The notes under the pieces are model-generated. The model searched no databases. It saw nothing but the letters and a program-made list of their open reading frames with translations, and was not told the origin of the DNA. This document shows positions 27,188-36,302 of a stretch of 64,000 nt of DNA, one piece after another. The position numbers and the translations under genes were made by a program. Source of the stretch: Gp1-AA122 sp036378535 (GTDB lineage: Bacteria; Acidobacteriota; Terriglobia; Terriglobales; Acidobacteriaceae). How positions within the stretch are numbered: position 1 is the stretch's first letter; the number at the start of each line of letters is the position of its first letter. Where the stretch lies: contig DASUWH010000075.1 of NCBI GenBank assembly GCA_036378535.1, positions 1 to 64,000 on the forward strand. The letters run 5' to 3'.

Positions 27188-27739
27188 ATGACGTCGCAAA
27201 CCTTGGATCTCTCCCAAACCACAGCTCTCCTGGAACGCACTCCCGCCGTTTTGAACGCGCTTCTCCGCGGACTGCCAGAAACCTGGACCACGACGAATGA
27301 AGGGAACAACACTTGGAGCCCTTACGAGGTCGTCGGTCACCTGACCTATGCCGAGCTCGCCGATTGGCTGCCGCGCGCCCGCCTTATCCTGGCTGGAGAC
27401 GAATCGCGCACTTTTGAGCCTTTCGATCGCCTGGGCTATAAGGACAAGAGCGTCGGCAAATCACTGGCTTGGCTCTTGGATGAGTTCGCCCGCCTCCGCA
27501 GCGAAAATCTAGCGGCTTTTCGCGCGCTGAATCTACGGCCGCAGGATTTCAGCCGCCGTGCGCGGCACCCCGCTCTGGGCCCCGTTACCCTGTCAGAATT
27601 GCTGGCCACTTGGGCTGCCCACGATCTCACGCACCTGCATCAAATATCCCGAGTTATGGCACACCAATACCGCGAAGCGGTGGGTCCCTGGAGCGCATTT
27701 CTGGGCGTTTTGCAATGTAATGGCCACAGCGCTCCATAA
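27188..27739 (+). CDS. DinB-like (DinB_2) metal-binding protein
   Basis: A 183-residue four-helix protein of the DinB/YfiT superfamily, without a signal peptide. The three metal-binding histidines are visible: VVGHLTYAELADW in helix 2 and AAHDLTHLHQISRVMAHQY in the C-terminal helix. Members in some bacteria transfer or hydrolyse thiol conjugates; most are uncharacterised. It stands alone between the cyclodeaminase-like gene and the TPR gene, with about 100 bases on each side. Confidence 0.8.
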   Translation: MTSQTLDLSQTTALLERTPAVLNALLRGLPETWTTTNEGNNTWSPYEVVGHLTYAELADWLPRARLILAGDESRTFEPFDRLGYKDKSVGKSLAWLLDEFARLRSENLAAFRALNLRPQDFSRRARHPALGPVTLSELLATWAAHDLTHLHQISRVMAHQYREAVGPWSAFLGVLQCNGHSAP

Positions 27740-27840
27740 CCAAGGATCACGTCCGAGCCGACAAATCATGTAGTCCTTATGGAACCACAGCCCGTTTTTG
27801 CTGCCTGTTGACCCCGCACGCCGTGGGTTAGTATTTCCTC

Positions 27841-29043
27841 ATGTCGTCCTACGACACGACCGTGGGCATGGGGGAAACCTCTTTCCCCAGTGGCCGCCGC
27901 GAAGCGCTGATTTTGTTCACGCTGCTGGCCATCACTGTCACCGCCCTGATTGGGGTCGGGGCGCTCGTCCGACGCTTCCGTTCCTGGCAAAATACCCTGG
28001 CGCACCGCATGAACCAGCGCGGAGAACTGGCTTTGAAAGCCGGGCAACCTAAGCTGGCCATCAATTTCTTTCGTTCCTCTTTATCGTTCAACCGCGAGGA
28101 TCCCGCCGCGCTGCTCAATCTTGCGCAATCATTAATCGCAGAAAACCGGCTCGATGAAGCCGAGTCTTACTTGCGTACCCTTTGGGACCGCCAACCCCAG
28201 GATGGGACAGTGAACCTCGAGTTGGGCCGACTGGCCATTCGCAGGCACCAGCCCATCGAAGTTCTGCGCTATTACCACAATGCGATCTATGGCGTCTGGA
28301 GCAGTGATCCGATTCAAAATCGGATTTCAGCTCGCTTCGAGTTGATTAATTTCCTGCTGCAGAACAATTCCATTACGCAAGCGGAATCTGAATTGATCTC
28401 CATGGAGCCGGGGTTGCCGCTGGACTCTCAGCTGCACACCCGGGTGGGGCAGTTGTTCCTGGGAATCGGCGATTTTCGCAACGCGGAGAGCGAGTTCCTG
28501 CAGGCGCTTAAGTTAGACCGCAACAATGAGCTTGCAGCCGCAGGGGCGGGCAAGGCTTCGTTTCGGCTGGGACACTACCGCACCGCAATCCTTTATCTCG
28601 ATGCCGCCATGGCCAAGGAGCGTCACGATCAGCAGACGCAGGATATGTTGGAAACAGCGCGCCTCGTGCTCGAAAACGATCCCTTCCTGCGTAGTCTTTC
28701 CGCCCTTGAAAGACAGGAGCGCATCTTAAAGGCGTATCGCGCTGCCGGCACTCGCCTGCAGGCCTGTATTAAAAATAAGAGTGGAAGCGACCTCGCGGCA
28801 AGCTCAGCGAACCAGGCCGCAGTGCCTCTTTCGGAGGACCTGCAGAATCTCAGCACGCGAGAGCGGCAATTGCGGGCGCAGATGACTCCCGCACAGCTCA
28901 TGAGAAATCCGGAATTGCCAGCGGCGGCGATGAGCTTCGTTTTCGCAGTAGAAGAACAGACAGATCCGATCTGCGGCGAACCGGCGGGCCTCGACGAGGC
29001 CTTGCTGCTCATCGGGCGCAATCGCGAAGGAGTGGAACGGTGA
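27841..29043 (+). CDS. Membrane-anchored TPR protein
   Basis: A 400-residue protein with one N-terminal transmembrane helix (about 23-45, EALILFTLLAITVTALIGVGALV) and then TPR units, seen as AALLNLAQSLIAENRLDEAESYL, GQLFLGIGDFRNAESEFLQALKLD and AAGAGKASFRLGHYRTAILYLDAAM. The last 100 residues are not repeat-like. TPRs suggest a scaffold for protein assembly. Its stop codon overlaps the ClC gene start by four bases, so the two are coupled and may function together. Confidence 0.75.
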   Translation: MSSYDTTVGMGETSFPSGRREALILFTLLAITVTALIGVGALVRRFRSWQNTLAHRMNQRGELALKAGQPKLAINFFRSSLSFNREDPAALLNLAQSLIAENRLDEAESYLRTLWDRQPQDGTVNLELGRLAIRRHQPIEVLRYYHNAIYGVWSSDPIQNRISARFELINFLLQNNSITQAESELISMEPGLPLDSQLHTRVGQLFLGIGDFRNAESEFLQALKLDRNNELAAAGAGKASFRLGHYRTAILYLDAAMAKERHDQQTQDMLETARLVLENDPFLRSLSALERQERILKAYRAAGTRLQACIKNKSGSDLAASSANQAAVPLSEDLQNLSTRERQLRAQMTPAQLMRNPELPAAAMSFVFAVEEQTDPICGEPAGLDEALLLIGRNREGVER

Positions 29044-30806
29044 GTACGCCGACGGCCCCATCTCCGATTGCTGAACAAACCCACCCCGAGCCCACGGTTC
29101 GCTACCGTCGAGCCATAACCTGGCCCCTCCATTTTGCCTTTCAGGAAGAGCGCTTTTTCCTGATCCTGTCGGTTTTCATTGGCATCTTTTCCGCTCTGGC
29201 GGTCGTCTGTTTTCGTCTGGCCATTGAATGGTGCCGCCTGAAGATGCTGGGGCCAAGAATCACTCCTTCGGGCCTGCACGTAATCCTTGCTCCTACACTA
29301 GTTGGCCTGGTGGTTGCCGTGCTGGTGCTGCACGTCTTTCCTGCTGTGCGCGGCAGCGGCGTCAATCAAACCAAAGCGGCCCTTTATATTTATAACGGCT
29401 ATATTCCATTTCGAACCGCTATCGGAAAATTCATCACCTCGGCATTGGCGATTGGCTCCGGGCAATCGCTGGGTCCGGAAGATCCCTCATTGCAGATTGG
29501 CGCCGGCCTGGCCTCGGCGCTCGGACGGCGGCTGAAACTCTCCCGCGACAAGTTGCGTCTGATCGCGCCTGTGGGCGCAGCGGCAGGGCTGGCCGCAGCC
29601 TTCAACGCACCCATTTCGGCCGTTCTGTTCGTGATCGAAGAAATAATCGGCCGCTGGAGTGCTGGAATTCTGGGCTCGGTGGTTCTTTCCGCTATATCCA
29701 GCGTCGTGGTCATGCGCTGGTACCTGGGCTCGGAGCCCATGTTTCGCATTCCTCCGGTAGAGTTGATTCGACCCCAGGAGCTGGTGGTGTATGGCGTTCT
29801 TGGCTTGGCTGGCGGACTCGCCGCCGTGGTGTTTTCCCGCGCGATTGGGTTCTTACGACCGCGCCTGAAAGCGATGCCGCGCCTCACCCAGTATTTTCAG
29901 CCTGCCATCGCTGGCCTGCTCATTGGCTTGATCGGCTACTTTGGTTTTCCCCAAGTCATGGGAGCCGGTTACGAATACATCGACCAGGCGATGCGCAACC
30001 AGTTCACCTGGCAGATGCTGGGCATCCTGGCCGGTCTGAAGATCGTGGCCACGACGTTGTCATTTGTGAGCGGCACGCCCGGCGGAATGTTCGCGCCCAC
30101 GTTGTTTATCGGCGCAATGCTCGGAGGCACCGTCGGCGCAGTCGCCCACACCTTGTTCCCACACCTGGCCGGGTCGGTTTCAACTTATTGCCTGGTAGGA
30201 ATGGGCGTACTGTTTGCTGGATTTCTGCGTGCTCCCCTGACGTCCGTTTTTATGGTTCTCGAGGTGAGCGGGAATTACTCGATCATCGTTCCGGTGATTG
30301 TGGGCAACACCTTGGCTTACGTGGTCTCACGCGCGCTGCAGCCAACGCCCATTTTCGACATGTTGACCCGGCAGGATGGCCTCGAACTGCCATCACTGGA
30401 AGAACAGCGCGAAGAGAACATCCTGCGTGTGGAAGACGCGATGCGACCCGCTGCCGGCCCCGTCCTGAATGTGGATGAAACTGTCGAGCAGGCCTACCGG
30501 CGGCTGCAGCAGGCAATCGGGGATATCTTTCTGGTGCGACTTGGTTCGAGCGGGTGGACCAGTGTCACGCGCGAGGTCATTATCAAGTTGTGGGAAGAGG
30601 GTAAGGGAGATCTGACACTCGGCTCGGCGATTCCCCGGCGGCGGCTGCCGCATCTGCATCCCGATTTGGCCCTCGAAGTGGCTCTGCGTTACGCCCAGAA
30701 AACACCGTTGGTTCCGGTCATCAACCGCGCCGATTTTCACAAACTGGAGGGTGTCATTTCCCAGGAAGATGTCCTCAACCGTTACAAGCTGGTCGAGCGG
30801 GAGTAG
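29040..30806 (+). CDS. ClC-family chloride channel/transporter with C-terminal CBS region
   Basis: A 588-residue membrane protein with about ten helices of the ClC fold and a cytosolic CBS-like tail (about 455-585, VEDAMRPAAGPVLNVDETV... VISQEDVLNRY). Ion-path motifs are recognisable but altered: RGSGVNQTK in place of GSGIP, LGPEDPSLQIGA in place of GREGP (the gating Glu is kept), and GGMFAPTLFIGA for GGIFAP. The Glu pair in VLFVIEEIIGR is also kept. The Asn in the first motif could change anion choice. It is translationally coupled to the upstream TPR gene. Confidence 0.87.
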   Translation: MSTPTAPSPIAEQTHPEPTVRYRRAITWPLHFAFQEERFFLILSVFIGIFSALAVVCFRLAIEWCRLKMLGPRITPSGLHVILAPTLVGLVVAVLVLHVFPAVRGSGVNQTKAALYIYNGYIPFRTAIGKFITSALAIGSGQSLGPEDPSLQIGAGLASALGRRLKLSRDKLRLIAPVGAAAGLAAAFNAPISAVLFVIEEIIGRWSAGILGSVVLSAISSVVVMRWYLGSEPMFRIPPVELIRPQELVVYGVLGLAGGLAAVVFSRAIGFLRPRLKAMPRLTQYFQPAIAGLLIGLIGYFGFPQVMGAGYEYIDQAMRNQFTWQMLGILAGLKIVATTLSFVSGTPGGMFAPTLFIGAMLGGTVGAVAHTLFPHLAGSVSTYCLVGMGVLFAGFLRAPLTSVFMVLEVSGNYSIIVPVIVGNTLAYVVSRALQPTPIFDMLTRQDGLELPSLEEQREENILRVEDAMRPAAGPVLNVDETVEQAYRRLQQAIGDIFLVRLGSSGWTSVTREVIIKLWEEGKGDLTLGSAIPRRRLPHLHPDLALEVALRYAQKTPLVPVINRADFHKLEGVISQEDVLNRYKLVERE

Positions 30807-31114
30807 ATATCCAGAAGGTTGGGAGCCAGACTCCGTTCGCTGCTGGAAACCTAAACGAACCCCTTTCGTTTTCAATAACTTACACCCATCCAATGCACAT
30901 TTTGACCGCTAAACCGCCATTTTGCCCACTTCATTGACTTCTTGCTGTGTCCCCCTTCTGCTTTCAATAGGATAGGCTCACTGATTTCCCACATGTAGGG
31001 ATACGTCTACCCGGGCTCGCTTGGGGGATTATCAGTATTCCGGGTTTTTTACCCAGGAAGACAGGCAAACATACCCGTTTGTCGGGTCTTCCCAGCAGTG
31101 GAAAGCGAGAGGAC
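30807..31114. other. 308-base intergenic region before the radical SAM gene
   Basis: No gene, RNA or repeat of the window's families is seen. The sequence is lower in GC than its flanks and has several TTGAC-like hexamers (for example near 30901 and 30934) but no matching -10 at proper spacing. It probably contains the promoter of the radical SAM gene. The ribosome-binding site AGAGGA lies just before ATG 31115. Confidence 0.4.
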
Positions 31115-33250
31115 ATGCATAAGCCGATTAAATATGTAGAGAAAGCGGTCACTGTGGCCGCCACTGGAGCGTGGGCAGTTTTTGACCGCCTCAACCGCAT
31201 CAAGCCCAATCCATCTCCTACACCGAAATGGTCCGACAAGCCGCTGCTGAAGTCGTTTGAGAAGTCCAAGCCGCCACTGGGTTGGCCCCGGAGCACCGAT
31301 TCGCTTTGCCCCAAGTGTGTTCCGGAAATCCGCCAGCAGATTCTCGACGGCAAGCTGCCCTATGAAGTCCTGCTGAACGAAAAAGTGGGCGAGATCAAGG
31401 CCCAGATCGTCGAGCGCGACGGCAAGATCCTCATGGTCAAGGATTGCCCGAAGCATGGGCATTTCGAAGACCTGATGTCGATTGACACCGACTTCTCACG
31501 CCACCTGGAAGAAGTTTTCCCGGGCCGCGATATTCGCGCCCACAACGACGAGAAGCTCCACAATCACGGGACCAGCACAGTGAAGTATGGCCGCGGCGCC
31601 GTACTGACCATCGACCTGACCAACCGCTGCAATATGATGTGCGACCCCTGCTTCATGGACGCCAACCAGGTTGGCTTCGTCCACGAGTTGAGCTGGGAAG
31701 ACATCAAGACCATGCTCGACAATGCCATCACCATCAAGCCGCGTCGGCAGATGTCGGTCCAGTTCTCGGGTGGCGAGCCGACACTCTCACCGTACTTTCT
31801 GGACGCAGTCCGCTACGCCCGCAAGGTCGGCTACAACAGCGTACAGGCCGCGACCAATGGCATTGAATTCGCCAAAAGCTTTGAGTTCGCACAGCAGGCT
31901 GCTGAAGCTGGCATGCGTTACGCCTACCTGCAGTTCGACGGAATCGGCAATGCTGCCAACGCTCACCGCAAGGTCGGCAACCTGTTCGACGTGAAACTGA
32001 AGGCCATCGACAACCTGCACCGCGCCGGCGTGGAAATCGTTCCGGTTATCACCATCGTGAACGGCATCAACAACGAGCAGGTCGGGCGCATCATCAAGTT
32101 TGCCCTTGATAATCCTAAGAAGATCGGCTTTCTGTCATTTCAGCCGGTATCCTTCACTGGCCGCGACGAGGCCATCACCGACGAGCGCCGCACCGCTCAG
32201 CGCTACACGCTGTCGCACCTGGCGCACGACGTCAAGAATCAGACCGGCCTGGGCGAGCCTGCCCGTGACTGGTTCCCGATCTCCTTCATGAGCACCTTCT
32301 CCGATTGGGCCGACGTCATGCACTCCAGTGACGCCGATAACAATTGGGGTCAGCTCAGCTGCGGCTGCCACCCGAATTGCGGTACCGGCATGGCCATCAT
32401 GATTGACAAGGAGACCAAGGAAGCCGTCCCCGTGACTGCCTTCCTGCACGGCGACCAATTCGCCAAGGACGTCGCCAAGGTGACCGACGCCGCGCGTGGA
32501 AAATTCCTGACTGCCTTCGGCATGGCGCTGGCGCTGATGAAGAATTACGACCCGTTCCATTCGCCCACCCACTTCAAGCTGATGGACCTGCTGCAGAAGT
32601 TCGATAAGAACTTCAACGCCACCGGCCGCAACTATGGCAAGGTTGGCCCGGACCGCACCATCGACGATGTCATGAAGCGCCGCAAGGATCGCTGGAACTT
32701 CCTGTTCATCGCCGGCATGTGGTTCCAGGACCTGTTCAATTACGACTTCCGCCGTACCGAGCAGTGCATCATTCCCTACGCCACGCAGGAAGGTGAGATT
32801 TCATTCTGCGCCTACAATACCGGCGTGGGCTGGCGCAACATCATCGAGAAGATGCACATGACCGCCACCCTCACCAAGTGGTACGAGGAGCATGGCCGTC
32901 ACGAAATCTTTGCCGGCGGCAAGAAAGTTAACCTCGAGTCCAAAGAACACTCGCTCTACCTGCGCGACGACATCGTTACCCTGGAGGAGCAGAAAGACCT
33001 CGACCGGCTGGGCATCGCCAAGAACTCCCGCGAAGAGAAGATGCGCGCCCGCGACGCCAAGCAGAAGAACGATCCGGCCTACAACGCGCGCATGGCCCAG
33101 CTCTATCGCGAGGTGGTGCTGAAAGAGAAGGCGCCGGTATCCGAGAACGGCTTTATCGCGCTGGATACGCTGGTGAAGCCTGCCAATGGCAACGGAAACG
33201 GGGGCCACGCGGCCAAACCAGAAGTAGAAGAACCAGTAGCTGGCGACTAA
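31115..33250 (+). CDS. Radical SAM protein resembling tetraether lipid synthase (Tes)
   Basis: A 711-residue radical SAM enzyme. The SAM-binding cluster is Cys172-x3-Cys176-x2-Cys179 (LTNRCNMMCDPC) with GGE at 219-221. Extra cysteines suggest additional iron-sulphur or zinc sites: CPKC (65-68), CPKHGH (111), SCGCHPNC (416-422) and CIIPYA...SFC (551-565). This arrangement, with the C-terminal 'C-IxYAT-x-G-x-FC-YN' block, matches my memory of archaeal Tes, which joins two lipid chains through their terminal carbons, and of its acidobacterial homologues. Here the likely product would be a membrane-spanning iso-diabolic or branched tetraether lipid, which is inference. The C-terminus is charged and Asn/Gly-rich. 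A lipid gene cluster follows. Confidence 0.72.
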   Translation: MHKPIKYVEKAVTVAATGAWAVFDRLNRIKPNPSPTPKWSDKPLLKSFEKSKPPLGWPRSTDSLCPKCVPEIRQQILDGKLPYEVLLNEKVGEIKAQIVERDGKILMVKDCPKHGHFEDLMSIDTDFSRHLEEVFPGRDIRAHNDEKLHNHGTSTVKYGRGAVLTIDLTNRCNMMCDPCFMDANQVGFVHELSWEDIKTMLDNAITIKPRRQMSVQFSGGEPTLSPYFLDAVRYARKVGYNSVQAATNGIEFAKSFEFAQQAAEAGMRYAYLQFDGIGNAANAHRKVGNLFDVKLKAIDNLHRAGVEIVPVITIVNGINNEQVGRIIKFALDNPKKIGFLSFQPVSFTGRDEAITDERRTAQRYTLSHLAHDVKNQTGLGEPARDWFPISFMSTFSDWADVMHSSDADNNWGQLSCGCHPNCGTGMAIMIDKETKEAVPVTAFLHGDQFAKDVAKVTDAARGKFLTAFGMALALMKNYDPFHSPTHFKLMDLLQKFDKNFNATGRNYGKVGPDRTIDDVMKRRKDRWNFLFIAGMWFQDLFNYDFRRTEQCIIPYATQEGEISFCAYNTGVGWRNIIEKMHMTATLTKWYEEHGRHEIFAGGKKVNLESKEHSLYLRDDIVTLEEQKDLDRLGIAKNSREEKMRARDAKQKNDPAYNARMAQLYREVVLKEKAPVSENGFIALDTLVKPANGNGNGGHAAKPEVEEPVAGD

Positions 33251-33263
33251 CCAGCTCACGTGG

Positions 33264-33284
33264 GGACGGCCGCCTCGGCCGTCC
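33264..33284. repeat. Hairpin repeat (ggacggccg/cggccgtcc)
   Basis: A perfect 9-bp stem with loop cct, nearly identical to 4814-4834. It is followed by ccgagcgcagccaggct, echoing the second hairpin at 26014-26030. It lies just before the terminator downstream of the radical SAM gene. Confidence 0.7.
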
Positions 33285-33311
33285 CGCCGAGCGCAGCCAG
33301 GCTGGTATTTC

Positions 33312-33335
33312 AGGCCGCCGCAAGGCGGCCTTTTT
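33312..33335 (+). terminator. Intrinsic terminator after the radical SAM gene
   Basis: Stem ggccgcc (33313-33319) and ggcggcc (33324-33330), closed by a GCAA tetraloop, followed by five T residues. It should end the radical SAM transcript, and it lies only three bases before the next start codon. Confidence 0.85.
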
Positions 33336-33338
33336 ATC

Positions 33339-33827
33339 GTGATCATCATCGTGATGGGCGTCCTCGGTGCAGGGAAGACCACCGTCGGCTCGCTCCTGGC
33401 CCGCGAACTCGGCTTTGAATTTCACGATGCCGACAGCTTCCATTCCGCGGCCAACATTGAGAAGATGCGCCGCGGAATTCCGCTCACCGATTCGGATCGT
33501 GGACCTTGGCTTGACTCCCTCCGCCAGGCGATGCAGCAATGGAGCGCTCAGGGCAAGAACATTGTCCTCGCGTGCTCAGCCCTGAAAAAGGCTTACCGGC
33601 AGCGGCTACTCATCAATTCAGGCGTAAAGCTGGTTTACATCAAAGCAGATTATGAGCTGATCCAGGCACGCCTGCAGAATCGCCATGGCCACTTTGCTGG
33701 CCAGCAGCTGGTGGCCAGCCAGTTTACCGATCTGGAAGAGCCGCAGGACGCCATCGTGGTGGATGGAAGCCGTTCGCCGGCGGAAATTGTGCAGCAATTG
33801 CGTGCCGCGCTGGGTGGGGCGGGGTAG
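33339..33827 (+). CDS. Gluconokinase-like kinase
   Basis: A 162-residue P-loop kinase, the usual length for GntK-type gluconokinase. It has the Walker A GVLGAGKTT, then the family-specific FHDADSFHSAANIEKMRRGIPLTDSDRGPWL, and LACSALKKAYRQRL. Gluconokinase phosphorylates D-gluconate to 6-phosphogluconate. The upstream terminator sits almost on its start, so expression must come from read-through or a promoter inside the repeat region. It is not obviously connected with the lipid genes around it. A shikimate-kinase-like role is less likely. Confidence 0.82.
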   Translation: MIIIVMGVLGAGKTTVGSLLARELGFEFHDADSFHSAANIEKMRRGIPLTDSDRGPWLDSLRQAMQQWSAQGKNIVLACSALKKAYRQRLLINSGVKLVYIKADYELIQARLQNRHGHFAGQQLVASQFTDLEEPQDAIVVDGSRSPAEIVQQLRAALGGAG

Positions 33828-33884
33828 CCGGTTCCCAAGGTTGCCATAACTACTTTCTTCGCCCTTTGGCCTGAATTGTTTACA

Positions 33885-36302
33885 ATGAGTGCTTCATTCC
33901 TCCCCCTGGGAGGACCATCAAAAGTCTCGGGATTCTGGAACTTGCCGCATTCGTACGATAATTCTGGAGGGTCAGGCTCCGCCGCGCGCGTTTACTGGCG
34001 GGTGGAAGGTAGCCTGCTCAATCTCTCGACCGTACGCCCGGTCGCTTTCTTTGCCAACAACGCGCAATCGTTCCTGGGCCGTTTGCTCCGCCGCAGCTCC
34101 ATCCTGCTGATGGCGTTGCTTCGGCCCTTCCTATATGCAGCGCACCGCGTTCTTGCAACCCGCGTCGTGCACGCTGTGCTGCGCGGCACCAGCCGTGATC
34201 GCCTGGACCTGCTTGGGGGCGAGTACTTCCAATACAAGCTCAAACCCAGACTAAAGCCCGAGGGAGTCCGGCAACTTAAGAACTTGCTAAATTCCGGGGC
34301 CGATATTGTTCTGGTCAGCCAGGGGCTGGACCACGTTATGCGCCCTTTGGCCCAGCATCTCGGGGTCAGGCACCTGATCGCCAATCGCCTGGAATTTCGC
34401 GACGGAATTGCCACTGGCCGTCTGCTTGAGCCGGTCATTCGCCCACGCGGTTTCTTTGCCATGATTACGGGCAGGGATCCCAATGGCCAGCGCTCGCCGG
34501 AGCAACTGGTGCGAGATCTCGGACTGGCGGCAGTTCCGGCGCTCGAGTCCGCGATTTTTCCCGCGGAACGCCAGGTTCGACCCTTCAGCCGTCCTCTCGT
34601 CCATTTTGATCGCCAACGGCCTCTGGCGCCTTTGTCGGTGCGAAAAGCTCTCGCCGGCAAGCACATCATGCTGATCGGGGTCACCGGCTTCATCGGCAAG
34701 GTCTGGCTCGTCAACCTGCTCTCCGACTTGCCGGAGGTTGGCCGTGTGTACCTGCTCATCCGCCCCCAGAAGTCGAACCCGGCCGTGCGCCGATTCGAAA
34801 AGATCGTCGAGGAGTCGCCGGTATTCGACCCTCTCCATGAGCGCTATGGCGCCAAGCTATCGCATTTCCTCGCGGACCGGGTCGAGGTGCTGGAAGGAGA
34901 CGTTTCCCAGCCCGGCTTGGGATTTGCGCCCGACGTTGCTGAGCGCGTCTCCAAGGACCTCGATCTGATCATCAACAGTTCCGGCCTGACCGATTTCAAT
35001 CCTGACCTTCGCGATGCCTTGGCCACCAACGTGGACGCGGCCATGCACATCCTCGATTTTGTGCGGAAGTCCGATCATGCCGGCCTGCTGCACCTTTCAA
35101 CCTGCTACGTGGCCGGGGCTCGCGATGGCCGGGTCAGCGAAACCCTGCGCCCGAACTACACCCCAGCAGGAACTCCCGATTTCGATGCTGAACGTGAGCA
35201 CGCCTCTCTCTACGAGCTGATCACCCAGGCCGAGAAGATGGCGGAAAGCCCCGCAATTACCGATCAGCTTCGTCAGGAGGCTCTCGGCAAGGAGCATGCT
35301 GCCAAGGGACTGGCCGGCGCAGCGCTGGAAAATCAGGTGCGCAAAAACCGCATTCGCTGGCTCCGCACCTATTTGACCGAAGCCGGCATGAAGCGTGCCC
35401 AGGAACTGGGCTGGCCCAACACCTATACCTTGACCAAGAGTCTCGCCGAGTCGCTCATTATCAAGTATGGCGTGGGTTTGCCGGTCGCGCTGGTCCGTCC
35501 TGCCATCGTCGAGACCTCGATCGAGCAGCCTTTTGTCGGCTGGAATGAAGGCATCAATACATCGGCGTCGTTGTCTTATTTGCTGGGGACGTACTTCCGG
35601 CAGCTTCCCACCAACGAGCACAAGCGGCTGGATATCATTCCTGTGGATTCGGTCTGCCGTGGCATGACCCTGATCGCCGCCGCCATCATCTTGCGGCGCC
35701 ACGACCCCCTGTACCAATTGGCGACTTCGGTGACCAATCCATGCGACATGCGCCGCTCGATTGAGTTGACCTCGCTTGCCCATCGCAAGCACTATCGCGC
35801 CCAGGAAGGATTGGAATACTGGCTGCGGCTGCGCTTTGATGCGATTCCGGTTTCCAAGCAGCGCTACGACCGCATGTCGGCCCCGGCGCAGAAAGCGATT
35901 GTGAAATCGATTCAGCGCATCATGGCGCCGCTTCCACTCAAGCGCACGCTTCTAACCCGGGCCGAGCGCAACCTGGAGCGCGTCGAGAAACTCATTGCGC
36001 TGTTTGAGCCCTTCATTCTTCACAACGAGCACGACTTTATCGCCGACAACGTGGAGAAACTTTCCTATGCGCTGGTGCCGGAGGAACGCTCGCGTTTCAG
36101 CTACAACACCTGCGCGATCGACTGGTGGGAGTACTGGATCAACACTCACATTCCCGCGCTGCGCCGCTGGACCTACCCCTTGATCGAGGGCCGGCCACTG
36201 GAAGCGCGCCCAGCCAGAACGTTTCAACTTTCTCCGGAACCCGAGCCTAACGGAGAGACCATCAAAACAGGAACCAACGGAGCAACGTGGCGATTTTCCT
36301 GA
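33885..36302 (+). CDS. HAD-like domain fused to fatty acyl reductase (FAR, male-sterility type)
   Basis: An 805-residue two-part protein. Residues 35-225 follow a SerB-type HAD phosphatase, but the nucleophile motif reads RVEGSL with Arg39 where Asp is expected, and no final DxxxD motif is visible, so phosphatase activity is unlikely. Residues 255-640 are an extended SDR/FAR domain: KHIMLIGVTGFIGK (NADPH loop) and YTLTKSLAE (catalytic Tyr and Lys). The C-terminal 160 residues are helical. FAR domains reduce acyl-CoA or acyl-ACP to fatty alcohols or aldehydes, precursors of ether lipids. It overlaps the next gene by 16 bases. Confidence 0.75.
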   Translation: MSASFLPLGGPSKVSGFWNLPHSYDNSGGSGSAARVYWRVEGSLLNLSTVRPVAFFANNAQSFLGRLLRRSSILLMALLRPFLYAAHRVLATRVVHAVLRGTSRDRLDLLGGEYFQYKLKPRLKPEGVRQLKNLLNSGADIVLVSQGLDHVMRPLAQHLGVRHLIANRLEFRDGIATGRLLEPVIRPRGFFAMITGRDPNGQRSPEQLVRDLGLAAVPALESAIFPAERQVRPFSRPLVHFDRQRPLAPLSVRKALAGKHIMLIGVTGFIGKVWLVNLLSDLPEVGRVYLLIRPQKSNPAVRRFEKIVEESPVFDPLHERYGAKLSHFLADRVEVLEGDVSQPGLGFAPDVAERVSKDLDLIINSSGLTDFNPDLRDALATNVDAAMHILDFVRKSDHAGLLHLSTCYVAGARDGRVSETLRPNYTPAGTPDFDAEREHASLYELITQAEKMAESPAITDQLRQEALGKEHAAKGLAGAALENQVRKNRIRWLRTYLTEAGMKRAQELGWPNTYTLTKSLAESLIIKYGVGLPVALVRPAIVETSIEQPFVGWNEGINTSASLSYLLGTYFRQLPTNEHKRLDIIPVDSVCRGMTLIAAAIILRRHDPLYQLATSVTNPCDMRRSIELTSLAHRKHYRAQEGLEYWLRLRFDAIPVSKQRYDRMSAPAQKAIVKSIQRIMAPLPLKRTLLTRAERNLERVEKLIALFEPFILHNEHDFIADNVEKLSYALVPEERSRFSYNTCAIDWWEYWINTHIPALRRWTYPLIEGRPLEARPARTFQLSPEPEPNGETIKTGTNGATWRFS

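Noticed and set aside
30890..30960. Promoter candidates with TTGACC/TTGACT before the radical SAM gene
   Set aside because: No -10-like hexamer at 16-18 bases from either; not reported as features.
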